Below, one piece after another: positions 10,488 through 18,902 of a DNA stretch of 61,796 nucleotides (within the stretch, counting starts at the first letter, position 1; every line of letters starts with the position of its first letter). Under the pieces are notes generated by a model. That model searched no databases. It was not told where the DNA came from and saw only the letters and a list, made by a program, of their open reading frames with translations. The stretch spans positions 1 through 61,796 of the forward strand of contig PMCS01000015.1 of the NCBI GenBank assembly GCA_003154195.1. Direction: 5' to 3'. The stretch is from Candidatus Omnitrophota bacterium. GTDB taxonomy: Bacteria > Omnitrophota > Gorgyraeia > Duberdicusellales > 4484-171. The translations under genes were made by a program, and so were the position numbers.

Positions 10488-12056
10488 ATGATGGACAAAG
10501 CATGGAAAACCGCGCGAGAAGTTTTAAAAAATAATTTTAGCTTATGCCTGGTGATATTTGTTTTTTTCGCTTCCCGAATTATCTATTTTTTTTATTTCGG
10601 TGTTCGTTTTGACTGCATTCCCTTAAGTTACTTTTGGCAATTTATCGACCCGGAGCTCTTAAAAAATAATTTGCTTCAAAGCGTCTATTATCTTCACAGC
10701 CAGCCCCCGCTGTTTAATCTCTTTTTGGGAATCGTATTGAAGTTATTCCCCAAAAACTATTCCGCGGCCTTTTGCCTGGTTTATATGGCTATCGGAGCCA
10801 TGTTTTGCGTCACATTGTTTATGGTGATGACGGAACTCGGCGTACGGCCTCCCTTAAGCGCCGGATTGGCATGTTTGTTCGCCGTAAACCCCCTGGTAGT
10901 AGATCATGAAAATTGGCTTTTTTATGAATATCCGACTGCCGCCCTTCTAACCGCGGCGGCGCTATTCCTGCATCGATTCAGCGTTAACAAAAAAACTTCT
11001 GATTGTTTTATTTTTTTTCTGATTCTAACCTTAGTCGTCTACATCAGAGGTTTACTCAGTTTGTATTGGTTTTTATCGATTCTAATGCTCCTGCTGGCAT
11101 TTAATTTGGGCCAATGGAAAAATATCGTTAAAGGATGCGCATTCCCGCTCATCCTGATTCTTGCTTTATACCTGAAACAATACGTGGTTTTCGGTACTTT
11201 TTCCATCAGCGACGCGCAAATCGGACAAAATTTAGCGATCAGCACAACCAGCTCGCTACCCAAGAAAACGTTGAATGCCTTAATCGCACAGAATAAAATA
11301 AGTGGATTAAGCCGAACTGATATATTTTCTTTAGATTTTCCACGGTATGCCTCTTACGGAATTCACCGAAAAAAGACCAACGTGCCCGTTCTGGACGAAA
11401 CTCAAAAATCAACCGGGATAGTCAATACTCACAGCTTAATCTATCTTGATGTCGGAAGGCGCGATTTAAAGGACGCGGCCTATCTTTTAAAGCGTTACCC
11501 TGTGATTGTTTTGCGCAAGCGTATAAAAAAGCTGGTTAAAAATTATTTTTTAACCACTGACCAGTGCGCGCCATATGTTGAGAACCGCTCACCGCGATGG
11601 AAAACATGGAGAAATATTTATAAAAGGTTTTTCCTGGGAGCAACCGCCAACGGCAAATCGGCATTTCTTACCGCGGTACTGCCGTTTTTGCTTATATACG
11701 GCTTTTTTTCGCTTTTCCGGCCTTTCACGACCGGGGCCCCACGGGGCGACGTCCCGTCCCGCTTTCATCCCTCACCTACCGGCGGGGGTATAATAAAACC
11801 AAGTCCCGCCGTTTACGGCAGGCCAGGTTTTATTACCGCTAACGGGATAAAAGGGGTAAGCCATTCTCCGGGAATGGTTATTATTTTTATGATTACTACA
11901 ATCTTTTTTTTAATTGTTTCTACCCCATTTTTGATGTCGGAGCAGACCAGGTATCGCTTCATGGTCGACCCATTTTATTTGATATTATTCGGATTATTTT
12001 TAAATGACGCCGGGAATATGTTGGCCGGCCGTCGAAGCACTCAGCTGTCTTCTTAA
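10488..12056 (+). CDS. GT39-like polytopic membrane glycosyltransferase, copy 1 (with in-frame insertion)
   Basis: 522 residues with many hydrophobic segments. The pattern fits GT-C fold lipid-linked sugar transferases (ArnT/PMT-like, GT39), with a HSQPPLFNLFLG motif in the first third and a C-terminal RYRFMVDPFYLILFGL segment. I chose ATG 10488 because the next gene, a clear paralog, begins at the matching position (MxxxxKTARE); an in-frame TTG at 10419 is less likely. Relative to the paralog it carries about 39 extra residues (nt about 11732-11848, GAPRGDVPSR...ANGIKG) containing a 45-nt palindrome also found between genes at 13952-13996. The insertion lies before the last transmembrane segments, so the protein may still fold. 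Donor and acceptor are unknown. Confidence 0.8.
   Translation: MMDKAWKTAREVLKNNFSLCLVIFVFFASRIIYFFYFGVRFDCIPLSYFWQFIDPELLKNNLLQSVYYLHSQPPLFNLFLGIVLKLFPKNYSAAFCLVYMAIGAMFCVTLFMVMTELGVRPPLSAGLACLFAVNPLVVDHENWLFYEYPTAALLTAAALFLHRFSVNKKTSDCFIFFLILTLVVYIRGLLSLYWFLSILMLLLAFNLGQWKNIVKGCAFPLILILALYLKQYVVFGTFSISDAQIGQNLAISTTSSLPKKTLNALIAQNKISGLSRTDIFSLDFPRYASYGIHRKKTNVPVLDETQKSTGIVNTHSLIYLDVGRRDLKDAAYLLKRYPVIVLRKRIKKLVKNYFLTTDQCAPYVENRSPRWKTWRNIYKRFFLGATANGKSAFLTAVLPFLLIYGFFSLFRPFTTGAPRGDVPSRFHPSPTGGGIIKPSPAVYGRPGFITANGIKGVSHSPGMVIIFMITTIFFLIVSTPFLMSEQTRYRFMVDPFYLILFGLFLNDAGNMLAGRRSTQLSS
11791..11835. repeat. 45-nt palindromic element inside a coding sequence
   Basis: A 10-bp outer stem (TAATAAAACC/GGTTTTATTA) surrounds an inner CCGCCG/CGGC stem with a TTTA loop. 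It differs from the intergenic copy at 13952-13996 at four of 45 positions; one pair of changes (A-T to G-C, positions 5 and 41) keeps base pairing. It is part of a 117-bp in-frame insertion absent from the neighbouring paralog. Confidence 0.85.
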
Positions 12057-12061
12057 TCCTC

Positions 12062-12090
12062 AAAAAATGCGATTTTAAATCGCATTTTTT
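12062..12090 (+). terminator. terminator hairpin
   Basis: AAAAAATGCGATTT and AAATCGCATTTTTT form a perfect inverted repeat ending in a T run, 6 bases after the stop codon. It should work in both directions. Confidence 0.8.
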
Positions 12091-12149
12091 GGGTTATGAT
12101 AACGTACCGACACTGGAGAAAAACACATAAGTTCACATTCCGGTAAACC

Positions 12150-12258
12150 CCGTTAGAGAACTTCGTTCTCTAACGGCATGGCGCGACGGCGGCATTAAAC
12201 CGCCGTCTGCTTCTGGATATATCCCACCGACTCCATCGGTGGCTTTCTCTAACGGGGT
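12150..12258. repeat. composite palindromic repeat of the CCCCGTTAGAGAA family
   Basis: A 12-bp perfect hairpin CCGTTAGAGAAC/GTTCTCTAACGG (12150-12176) is followed by GACGGCGG/CCGCCGTC and CCACCGA/TCGGTGG hairpins and a closing TTTCTCTAACGGGG. The same family occurs at 17121-17147, 18754-18802 and 26278-26296. Confidence 0.75.
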
Positions 12259-12332
12259 AAATTGCCTAAACCAAACGTATTATTTATACGCCGACGGCGT
12301 ACCGAAGTAGAAAATCAAGGATGCGTCCACCG

Positions 12333-13781
12333 ATGAACCAAGCAACAAAAACCGCGCGAGAGTTTTTAAAAAATCATTCCCCCTTATGCCTGGTGATATT
12401 TGTTTTTTTCGCCTCACGGGTAATTTATTTTTTTTATTTCGGCGTGCGTTTCGATTGCGTTCCTTTGTATTGCTTCTGGCAATTCATCGACCCGGAACTT
12501 CTAAAAAATAATTTACTTCAGAGCGTCTATTATCTTCACAGCCAGCCCCCGCTGTTTAATCTCTTTTTGGGAATCGTATTGAAGTTATTTCCTGCAAATT
12601 ACCCGACAGTGTTTTATCTGATATATATGGCCATCGGCGTTCTGTTTTGCGTCACGTTGTTTATACTAATGACCGAAATGGGCATGCGGCCATCCTTAAG
12701 CGCGGGATTAACATGTTTATTCACCGCAAGCCCCCTGGTCGTCGATTATGAAAATTGGCTTTTTTACGAATATCCCACCGCCGCCCTTTTAATTGCAGGG
12801 GCGCTATTCCTACATCGATTCAGCGTCAACAAAAAGACCTCGGATAGTTTTATTTTTTTTCTGATCCTGGCCCTGATTGTCTATATCCGAGGGTTGCTCA
12901 GTTTGTATTGGTTCTTATTGGTCCTGATAATTCTACTGGCATTTAATTCCGGCCAACGGAAAAAAATCATTAACGGATGCGCGATACCGCTTATCTTGAT
13001 TCTGGCTTTATACACTAAACAATACGTAATTTTTGACACTTTTTCCATCAGCGACGCGCTAATCGGACAAAATCTAATCGGTACCGCAACCGAAGCGCTG
13101 CCTAGAAACACGATAGGTGCTTTAACCGCACAGGGCAAAATCACCGGATTAAATCGCTGGGATATATTTTCCCTGGATTTTCCCCGGTATGAATCTTATG
13201 GGATTCACCGAAAAAAAACCGGCATACCGATTCTGGATGAAACTAAAAAATCAACCGGATTCGTCAATGCGCATAACTTGATCTACCTTGACGCCGGAAG
13301 ACGCGATCTTAAGGACGCAGCCTATCTTTTAGCCCATTATCCAATGCCGATCTTGCGCAATCGTATAGAAAATCTGGTTGAAAATTATTATTTAACCACC
13401 GACCAGATCAATCCGCCCGTCTATGACCGCACGCCACGATGGGAAGCATGGAGAGACTGGTACAAAAAGTTTTTCCTGGGAGCAACCAGCGACGGCAAAT
13501 CATTGTTACTTACCACGGGACTGCAGTTTTTGCTTATCTACGGATTTTTTTTGCTTTTTTGGCCCTTCGCGACAAAAGAAATAATCCATCCTCCGAAAAT
13601 GGTTATTACTTTCATGATCACCACGATATTTTTTTTAATGGTTCCTACGCAATTTGTAATAGATGGGCAGAACCGATATCGCTTCATGGTCGACCCATTT
13701 TATTTGATATTATTCGGATTATTTTTAAATGATGCGTGGAAGATATTGTCCGGCAGCAGAAGGCCTATAAATGATGGGTGA
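12333..13781 (+). CDS. GT39-like polytopic membrane glycosyltransferase, copy 2
   Basis: 482 residues, a tandem paralog of the preceding gene along nearly its whole length (shared segments such as FWQFIDPELLKNN, YYLHSQPPLFNLF and RYRFMVDPFYLIL). ATG 12333 gives the same N-terminus as copy 1 (KTARE) and an AAGG site about 9 bases away; an ATG at 12321 abuts the AAGG and is less likely. The region that in copy 1 carries 39 extra residues is here the short stretch FATKEIIHPPKMV, so this copy probably keeps the ancestral form. The likely role is transfer of sugar from a polyprenyl donor at the membrane; this is a family-level call without substrate. Confidence 0.8.
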   Translation: MNQATKTAREFLKNHSPLCLVIFVFFASRVIYFFYFGVRFDCVPLYCFWQFIDPELLKNNLLQSVYYLHSQPPLFNLFLGIVLKLFPANYPTVFYLIYMAIGVLFCVTLFILMTEMGMRPSLSAGLTCLFTASPLVVDYENWLFYEYPTAALLIAGALFLHRFSVNKKTSDSFIFFLILALIVYIRGLLSLYWFLLVLIILLAFNSGQRKKIINGCAIPLILILALYTKQYVIFDTFSISDALIGQNLIGTATEALPRNTIGALTAQGKITGLNRWDIFSLDFPRYESYGIHRKKTGIPILDETKKSTGFVNAHNLIYLDAGRRDLKDAAYLLAHYPMPILRNRIENLVENYYLTTDQINPPVYDRTPRWEAWRDWYKKFFLGATSDGKSLLLTTGLQFLLIYGFFLLFWPFATKEIIHPPKMVITFMITTIFFLMVPTQFVIDGQNRYRFMVDPFYLILFGLFLNDAWKILSGSRRPINDG

Positions 13782-14262
13782 AGGATGGGGGAATATTCCA
13801 TTGCCCAATATAATTTTCAGAGGTAGAATAATACCTGATTCGACTATCCCGTTACCCTAAAATAACTATAATTTAGGTGCGGGATGTCCCGAACCTAAAT
13901 TAATTTATTCAAGGAAACGGGACTACCGCCTCACTAAACGCGCTTCGCGCGTAATGAAACTAAGTCCCGCCGTTTACGGCGGGCCAGGTTTCATTAGTTT
14001 GGCAAAGTCTCATTAAAATTAAGAAAAAATGTCAATTTTGAATTACATAACACGCCATCGCTAATCAGAACAGCCGGGGAAGCAACACCCGGCTGTATTT
14101 ATGAAGCGGGGCAAGTCCAGTGTCCCCGGAATTCCCCCCGGCATTAAAACCTTCGACTGACCGCTGGATGCGTTGCGTAGAGATGGTAAAAATGATTTGC
14201 CTTTGATAATTTTTGTAAAAATTGTCAAAGGCAAGTCTTAGTAATAAAAAAGGTTGGAACTG
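13782..14262. other. gene-free region with palindromes
   Basis: No gene seen. It holds a hairpin at 13871-13900 (ATTTAGGT/ACCTAAAT around CGGGA/TCCCG), the 45-nt palindrome at 13952-13996, a CAGCCGGG/CCCGGCTG hairpin at 14071-14095, a GTGTCCCCGGAATTC box at 14120-14134 and a CAAGTCTTAGTAATAAAAA box (14232-14250) shared with 16299-16318 and 36469-36488. Confidence 0.7.
13952..13996. repeat. 45-nt palindromic element, intergenic copy
   Basis: Same length and architecture as the copy inside the GT39-like gene (11791-11835) and as the sequence-divergent palindrome at 36386-36430. The outer stem is TAATGAAAC/GTTTCATTA and the inner stem CCCGCCG/CGGCGGG with a TTTA loop. Confidence 0.85.
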
Positions 14263-16092
14263 ATGCCGAATCAAAAAAGAAGAAAAGATGTGCGCAACAT
14301 TGCGATCGTCGCGCACGTTGATCATGGAAAAACAACACTGGTCGACACGCTGCTTAAGTATACGGGCGCCTATAAGTTCGAAGAGGGCGAGGCAACGATC
14401 ATGGATTCAAACCCTATCGAGAAAGAGAGGGGGATTACGATTTTTTCAAAGAACGCCTCATTCAACTACAAAGGCGTGCAATGTAATATCGTGGATACGC
14501 CGGGGCATGCCGATTTCGGAAGCGAAGTGGAGCGCATCCTGGAAATGGTCGACGGGGTGCTCCTTCTGGTCGATGCCGTAGACGGGCCGATGCCCCAGAC
14601 AAAATTTGTGCTGAAAAAATCTCTTGAACTCCATTTAAGGCCGATCCTGGTGATCAATAAAATCGACCGGCCCAACGCGCGTCCGGATGAAGTCGCCAAT
14701 ATGACCTTTGACCTTTTCTGCGAGCTTAACGCCTCCGATGAACAGCTCGATTTTCCCATAGTTTATGCTTCCGGACGGGAAGGGTATGCCACTCTTGACC
14801 TTGATGAACCCAGCGATAACATCAAGCCCCTGTTGGATACTATTCTGCACCGGGTGTTGCCCCCCATTGCCAATCCCGACCTTCCCTTCCAGATGCTGGT
14901 GACGATGCTTGACCATAATTCATATTTTGGGCGCATTGCCATCGGGCGCATCTTTCATGGAACGATACGGGTTAACGATCCCGTTGCCCGCGTGAAATGC
15001 GATGGTAAGGTTATCACGACTAAAGTAACCAAAATTATGAAGTATAAAGGCCTGGTTCCCGTGGACGCCAATGAGGCGATGGCCGGCGATATTATCATGA
15101 TCACCGGCATCGAAGGCGTGTCGATCGGAGAAACTCTTGCCTGCGTTGATAACCCCAAGGCCCTGCCGGCGGTAAAGATCGACGAGCCGACGATATCGAT
15201 GAATTTTTCCCATAACACCAGCCCTCTTGCCGGTAAAGACGGGGGCGTATTCCTGACCTCGCGCCATATTCGCGAATACCTTGAACATGAAGCGATGGTG
15301 AATGTCGGCATAAAGGTCGAGGCAATCGACCGGGGCGAAAGATTTAAGGTTTCCGGCCGGGGGGAGCTTCATCTGGAAGTCCTCATCGAGACAATGCGCC
15401 GCAAGGGATATGAATTGGAAGTTTCAAGGCCCCAGGTAATTTTAAAGAAGGTGGGCGACCAGGTCTTAGAGCCGTTAGAAGTAGTGGTAATCGAAGTAGA
15501 CAGCATATACCAGGGCGCGGTGGTGCAGACGCTGGGAGAGCGCAAAGCGGAGATGAAAGACCTGAAGATTACCTCCTCTAACACCATACGGATGGAATTT
15601 AATATTACCTCAAGAGCGTTGATGGGATTCAGGAGCGAATTTTTGTTGATGACGCATGGCAGCGGCATTATGTGCCAGAATTTTCTCGAATACCAGGCCT
15701 ATAAGGGCGATATGCCGACGCGCCGAAAAGGTGTTTTGGTTTCCAAAGGCGATGGAAAAGTAGTTGCGTTCGCGCTTGAGAACCTGCAGGAACGGGGAGA
15801 GATTTTTGTCGAGCCGGGAGATGTGGCGTACGAAGGTATGATTGTAGGTGTGACCAATAAGGGTGGCGATATAATTGTAAATCCGCAGAAGGAGAAGAAA
15901 TTAACCAATATGCGCTCTTCAACTTGCGACATTGCGGTTCAATTGGTACCTTCGCGGAAAATCACTCTTGAATTCGCGCTGGTGTTCATCGATGATGATG
16001 AGCTGGTCGAGATCACCCCGCTTAATATACGGCTCAGAAAGGCGCAGTTAAGAACAGTAGACAGAACGCGCAGGTCCGGAAGGCACAATTAA
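14263..16092 (+). CDS. typA: ribosome-binding GTPase TypA/BipA
   Basis: 609 residues, the normal length for TypA/BipA, a translational GTPase related to EF-G that binds the 70S ribosome and supports growth under stress and 50S assembly. G motifs are intact: AHVDHGKTTL (about residues 17-26), RGITI, DTPGHADFG and NKIDR. The EF-Tu-like domain 2, the EF-G-like domains III and V and the TypA-specific C-terminus (RRKGVLVS, GEIFVEPGD, VEITPLNIRLRK) follow. I set the start at ATG 14263, with an AAGG site 9 bases upstream; a TTG three codons earlier is possible. It stands alone between intergenic repeats. It is the clearest housekeeping gene of the left half. Confidence 0.98.
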   Translation: MPNQKRRKDVRNIAIVAHVDHGKTTLVDTLLKYTGAYKFEEGEATIMDSNPIEKERGITIFSKNASFNYKGVQCNIVDTPGHADFGSEVERILEMVDGVLLLVDAVDGPMPQTKFVLKKSLELHLRPILVINKIDRPNARPDEVANMTFDLFCELNASDEQLDFPIVYASGREGYATLDLDEPSDNIKPLLDTILHRVLPPIANPDLPFQMLVTMLDHNSYFGRIAIGRIFHGTIRVNDPVARVKCDGKVITTKVTKIMKYKGLVPVDANEAMAGDIIMITGIEGVSIGETLACVDNPKALPAVKIDEPTISMNFSHNTSPLAGKDGGVFLTSRHIREYLEHEAMVNVGIKVEAIDRGERFKVSGRGELHLEVLIETMRRKGYELEVSRPQVILKKVGDQVLEPLEVVVIEVDSIYQGAVVQTLGERKAEMKDLKITSSNTIRMEFNITSRALMGFRSEFLLMTHGSGIMCQNFLEYQAYKGDMPTRRKGVLVSKGDGKVVAFALENLQERGEIFVEPGDVAYEGMIVGVTNKGGDIIVNPQKEKKLTNMRSSTCDIAVQLVPSRKITLEFALVFIDDDELVEITPLNIRLRKAQLRTVDRTRRSGRHN

Positions 16093-16176
16093 AAGCAGTA
16101 GGCAGAACGCGGAGGAGCAGAAAATCAAGCTCCCCAGCCTTGCTAAGGATAAAGGGGCCAGCGCCCTTTAAAATAG

Positions 16177-16206
16177 TTGCTTTCGCTAAACATATTTTGC
16201 TATAAT
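16177..16206 (+). promoter_or_regulatory. sigma70-type promoter with extended -10
   Basis: TTGCTT (16177-16182), an 18-bp spacer and TGCTATAAT with the -10 at 16201-16206. It would make a leader of about 170 nt containing the hairpins at 16234-16253 and 16331-16357. Confidence 0.6.
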
Positions 16207-16225
16207 ACCCTACCGATGGCAGAAA

Positions 16226-16318
16226 ATGAACCTCCCTGCGGCAAGCCGCAGGGTATAACTGCGACTAATCGTTTTTCTGCGCCTACGGCTTGAAAAACTC
16301 AAGTCTTAGTAATAAAAA
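16226..16318. repeat. GCGG-CAAG-CCGC palindromic element with conserved 3' half
   Basis: The hairpin CCCTGCGG/CCGCAGGG with CAAG loop (16234-16253) is followed by GCGACTAATCGTTTTTCTGC and AAACTCAAGTCTTAGTAATA. The same two-part unit occurs at 36300-36490. Confidence 0.75.
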
Positions 16319-16330
16319 ACGGAAAATTTA

Positions 16331-16357
16331 AATTAAGGGGACACTGTCCCCTTAATT
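16331..16357. repeat. complete GTCCCC palindrome
   Basis: AATTAAGGGGACA and TGTCCCCTTAATT form a perfect 27-nt palindrome, 25 bases before the next start codon. It is the most complete copy of a family that often sits just ahead of ribosome sites in this window. Confidence 0.75.
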
Positions 16358-16382
16358 CGAAATCAAATCCGGGAGGAAAAAT

Positions 16383-17111
16383 ATGCCAAAAAAACACCTG
16401 GTCGTTTTAATGCTCGGCCTCTTAGCCTTCATTCATGCCGATTTTGCCCTGGCGACGTCGCAAAAGCAGCAAGAGGCGGCAAAAAAGTGGCAAGAGCTTC
16501 CTTACGTGGGAAATTTTAGTTATACGCCCCCCGCCCAAGAAACACCTGCCGCGGCGGGAGTAACTTTTGCGATTGTAGACCTTTATCAAACCGAGGGCTT
16601 TGCGCCCTGGCTTGCCTGGCCGCAATTTGCCGATTTCAATGCGGCGTTAAAACGGGATTTAACCAAAATTTTTGAGGCAAAGGGCCTTAGCGTGCGCGGC
16701 TCTTTTGATTCTTACGAGTTAATTCCGTTCCAGGATAAAAAGATGAGCGACATGTACGTAATTCCCGTGTTGGAATTATGGGGCACCCCGGGAAAAGATT
16801 TTGAATATACGGTCAGTGGAAAATTCACTATCGTGTTGAAAGAGATCATCACCGGCGAGCTGATGTGGTCGAAAGTCATTCCCTTATCCGGCTTTAGCGC
16901 GCAACATCTGGGTACTTTTCGTCCTAAGGAAAAAGGCAACTTTGACACTATCTCGGATTTTCTGAACACCGGGAATAGAAATGATGTGGTTAAGGGGATT
17001 GAGAAACAGTATCCTGACTTCATGGCTACCATGGCCAAGTTAATCGACGCGGAGGAAATGGGGATAATCAAAAAGCAGTGCCGGGAGATCAGGAGTAAAA
17101 AGGGGTACTAG
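16383..17111 (+). CDS. exported protein, possibly HpaA/NLBH-like
   Basis: 242 residues with a signal peptide (residues 1-24, ending FALA). A GGGAGG ribosome site sits 5 bases upstream. The central part (FNAALKRDLTKIFEAKGLSV followed by ELIPFQDKKMSDMYVIP) recalls the HpaA/NLBH lipoprotein family of Helicobacter, in which a helix-strand pair precedes a SQKK-like motif. There is no lipobox here, so the protein would be soluble in the periplasm or secreted. The resemblance is weak and from memory. It starts a run of short exported proteins. Confidence 0.75.
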   Translation: MPKKHLVVLMLGLLAFIHADFALATSQKQQEAAKKWQELPYVGNFSYTPPAQETPAAAGVTFAIVDLYQTEGFAPWLAWPQFADFNAALKRDLTKIFEAKGLSVRGSFDSYELIPFQDKKMSDMYVIPVLELWGTPGKDFEYTVSGKFTIVLKEIITGELMWSKVIPLSGFSAQHLGTFRPKEKGNFDTISDFLNTGNRNDVVKGIEKQYPDFMATMAKLIDAEEMGIIKKQCREIRSKKGY

Positions 17112-17120
17112 TAAACCCTA

Positions 17121-17147
17121 GTTAGAGAACAAAGCTCTCTAACGGGG
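17121..17147. repeat. GTTAGAGA hairpin (CCCCGTTAGAGAA family)
   Basis: GTTAGAGA/TCTCTAAC with a 7-base loop, followed by GGGGTGAG. Confidence 0.65.
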
Positions 17148-17194
17148 TGAGAGGAAACCATGTTCCCGGAATTCCAAGAAAAGGGGAGAAAAAA

Positions 17195-17587
17195 ATGAAA
17201 AAAGCGTTAGTCATCGCGTTGGTCTGCCTGGCTGCATCGCCGCCATGGTTTATCTCCAAGGTTATGGCGCAGAATAAACCGGTTAATTCTCTTAAGGGCG
17301 GCGCGGCAACATCTTTAAACAACCCCGGCAATGGTTTAGACAAACTGCGGGCAGAAGACGCAAGGCTGATCGAGGAAATAAACAGCCTCAACCGGGAATT
17401 AACCCAGTTGATGGCCCAAAAGAAGCCTGACCAAAAAAAGATAAAGGTTTGCCAGGAAAAACTGATGGCTGACCAGATGAAGCTTCAGCAAAATATGCAG
17501 AACGAAAGTGAGTTGATGAAGACAATGCAAAAAATGATGAAGGCAGAGTCGGATACGCGGAATAAAATAATAAATAATATGCGGTAG
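17195..17587 (+). CDS. small exported coiled-coil protein
   Basis: 130 residues. The start is set by AAGGGGAG 5 bases before ATG 17195; an in-frame upstream codon lacks a site. A signal peptide (residues 1-24, ending KVMAQ) is followed by a Gln/Lys-rich helical region with heptads (LRAEDARLIEEINSLNRELT onward), ending in a Met/Lys-rich tail. It looks like a periplasmic coiled-coil protein of unknown function. A GTTCCCGGAATTCC repeat box lies directly upstream of its ribosome site. Confidence 0.75.
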   Translation: MKKALVIALVCLAASPPWFISKVMAQNKPVNSLKGGAATSLNNPGNGLDKLRAEDARLIEEINSLNRELTQLMAQKKPDQKKIKVCQEKLMADQMKLQQNMQNESELMKTMQKMMKAESDTRNKIINNMR

Positions 17588-17710
17588 GGGGAGGACGTGG
17601 AGCCTCCCCGAAGGGGACAGAGAAAAAAGTAAAGAGGGCGGAAATAATCAGGTACGCACCCCCGGAATTTTAACCGCCCAAAATACCGGGGATAAATCAA
17701 GGAGGTTAAG

Positions 17711-17848
17711 ATGCTCAAGTATCGATTTGCTTTCTCTTTAATCGCATTAGTTATGTTATTCGGCATTTTAAGCGGGTGCGACAATCGAACCGGCTTTGAA
17801 AAAGGCGTTGACAAGACTGCAGATAAGATTAAGGACATCGCTAAATAA
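17711..17848 (+). CDS. 45-residue lipoprotein, entericidin-like
   Basis: ATG 17711 follows a strong AAGGAGG site. The peptide has a hydrophobic signal, a clear lipobox (ILSGC, Cys at residue 24) and a short charged tail ending DKTADKIKDIAK. The size, lipobox and Gly/Lys/Asp amphipathic tail resemble the entericidin A/B family of small cell-envelope lipoproteins. It is too short for most gene callers. Function beyond the envelope is not inferable. Confidence 0.7.
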   Translation: MLKYRFAFSLIALVMLFGILSGCDNRTGFEKGVDKTADKIKDIAK

Positions 17849-17967
17849 TTCAGGTTTTTTATCACGAAGCGAAAGTCACTTTGCGTTCCCGGAATTGCCT
17901 TGTCACAAAAAGTATATATTTGTTGTGGCAAAGCAATTCCGGGCTTATATCTTTCAGGCAGGCAAAT

Positions 17968-18618
17968 ATGAAAAAATTAATTGCGGCAGGAATTTTGATT
18001 TTGTTTTGCGCGGGGGTTGCGGCCGGCCTTTCATGCTCGCAGGGCACCAGCGCCAAAACGACCAATGCGATGACGGCCGGCAAGCCGGAACTAAATTTAA
18101 AATTGGCCATGCGAAAACTCTGGGAAGAGCACATCGCGTATACGCGAAACTATATTACCAGTGCCCTGGCAAATACCGAAGACACCGCCACGATTGCCCA
18201 AAGGCTGCTCAGCAACCAGAATGATATCGGAAATGCCCTGAAAACATATTATGGAGACGCGGCAGGAAAGAGATTAACCGCGTTACTGCGCCAGCACGTC
18301 TCGATTATCATCGAAATAATGAAAGTAGCCAGTATAAACAATAACGAAAGCCTAAACAAAGCCAACAAAAGATGGCACGCGAATGCGCAGGAAATTGCTG
18401 TTTTCTTAAACGAAGTCAACCCGAACTGGCCCACAAAAAACATGGCTGAAATCCTGCATGAACACCTTAACCTTACCGCGGGACAAATTGTATCAAGGCT
18501 CAAAAAAGACTGGATAGCCGATATCGGCTGTTACGACCGGGGCCATGACCATATTATCATGCTTGCCGACACCCTCACTGACGGCATCATAAAACAATTC
18601 CCCGATAAATTTAAATAA
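17968..18618 (+). CDS. exported helical-bundle protein of unknown function
   Basis: 216 residues from ATG 17968. The N-terminus is a signal sequence with LSCS near residue 23, so it may be a lipoprotein, though the lipobox is imperfect. The body (RKLWEEHIAYTRNYI, LLSNQNDIGNALKTYYG, NPNWPTKNMAEILHEHL, IVSRLKKDWIADIGCYD, ADTLTDGIIKQFPDKF) matches a conserved helical family I have seen in bacteria and archaea as an uncharacterised protein. No catalytic motif is evident. The upstream ribosome site is weak (AGGCAGGCAA). Confidence 0.8.
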   Translation: MKKLIAAGILILFCAGVAAGLSCSQGTSAKTTNAMTAGKPELNLKLAMRKLWEEHIAYTRNYITSALANTEDTATIAQRLLSNQNDIGNALKTYYGDAAGKRLTALLRQHVSIIIEIMKVASINNNESLNKANKRWHANAQEIAVFLNEVNPNWPTKNMAEILHEHLNLTAGQIVSRLKKDWIADIGCYDRGHDHIIMLADTLTDGIIKQFPDKFK

Positions 18619-18753
18619 TGAACCGCTCAAAAACCGGGGATTCAGGTGCGATTTTGGCGGCGCGAACGCATAAGACCAATAATCCCGCAGATTTTGGCCA
18701 AAAACCCAAAAAATACCCCTTTTTTCCGCCATTCTGCACCATTTGGTGTATTT

Positions 18754-18802
18754 ACCCCGTTAGAAATTACGGTTATTCAAGATAACCTATTTCTAACGGG
18801 GT
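18754..18802. repeat. ACCCCGTTAGAAAT palindrome
   Basis: A perfect 14-bp inverted repeat (18754-18767 and 18789-18802) encloses an inner GGTTAT/ATAACC hairpin; the loop region is 21 nt. A T-rich stretch follows, so it might also act as a terminator. Confidence 0.75.
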
Positions 18803-18902
18803 TTACTTTTCCTCAAAATGTGATATAAGGGAAGCTCCGGCAATAAAAGGTAGGATAAAGCCTATAAATTGAGGGAAAAGATCAATAGGGGAGGTGTAAG
18901 AT

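Larger units (their letters stand above)
16093..16382. other. intergenic leader with promoter and palindromes
   Basis: The typA end is followed by an imperfect echo of its last codons (GCAGAACGCG at about 16112), an AAAGGGGCCAGCGCCCTTT palindrome (16151-16169, recurring near 31318), a promoter and two palindromic repeats before the next gene. Confidence 0.6.

Noticed and set aside
9758-10498. 246-codon minus-strand frame
   Set aside because: Antisense of the ankyrin gene; its repeats mirror the ankyrin repeats.
14254-14262. TTG start for typA three codons earlier
   Set aside because: It abuts the AAGG site; ATG 14263 has proper spacing.
18646-18828. 60-codon + strand frame after the helical-bundle gene
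   Set aside because: It runs through the ACCCCGTTAGAAAT palindrome, has no ribosome site and no protein-like pattern.
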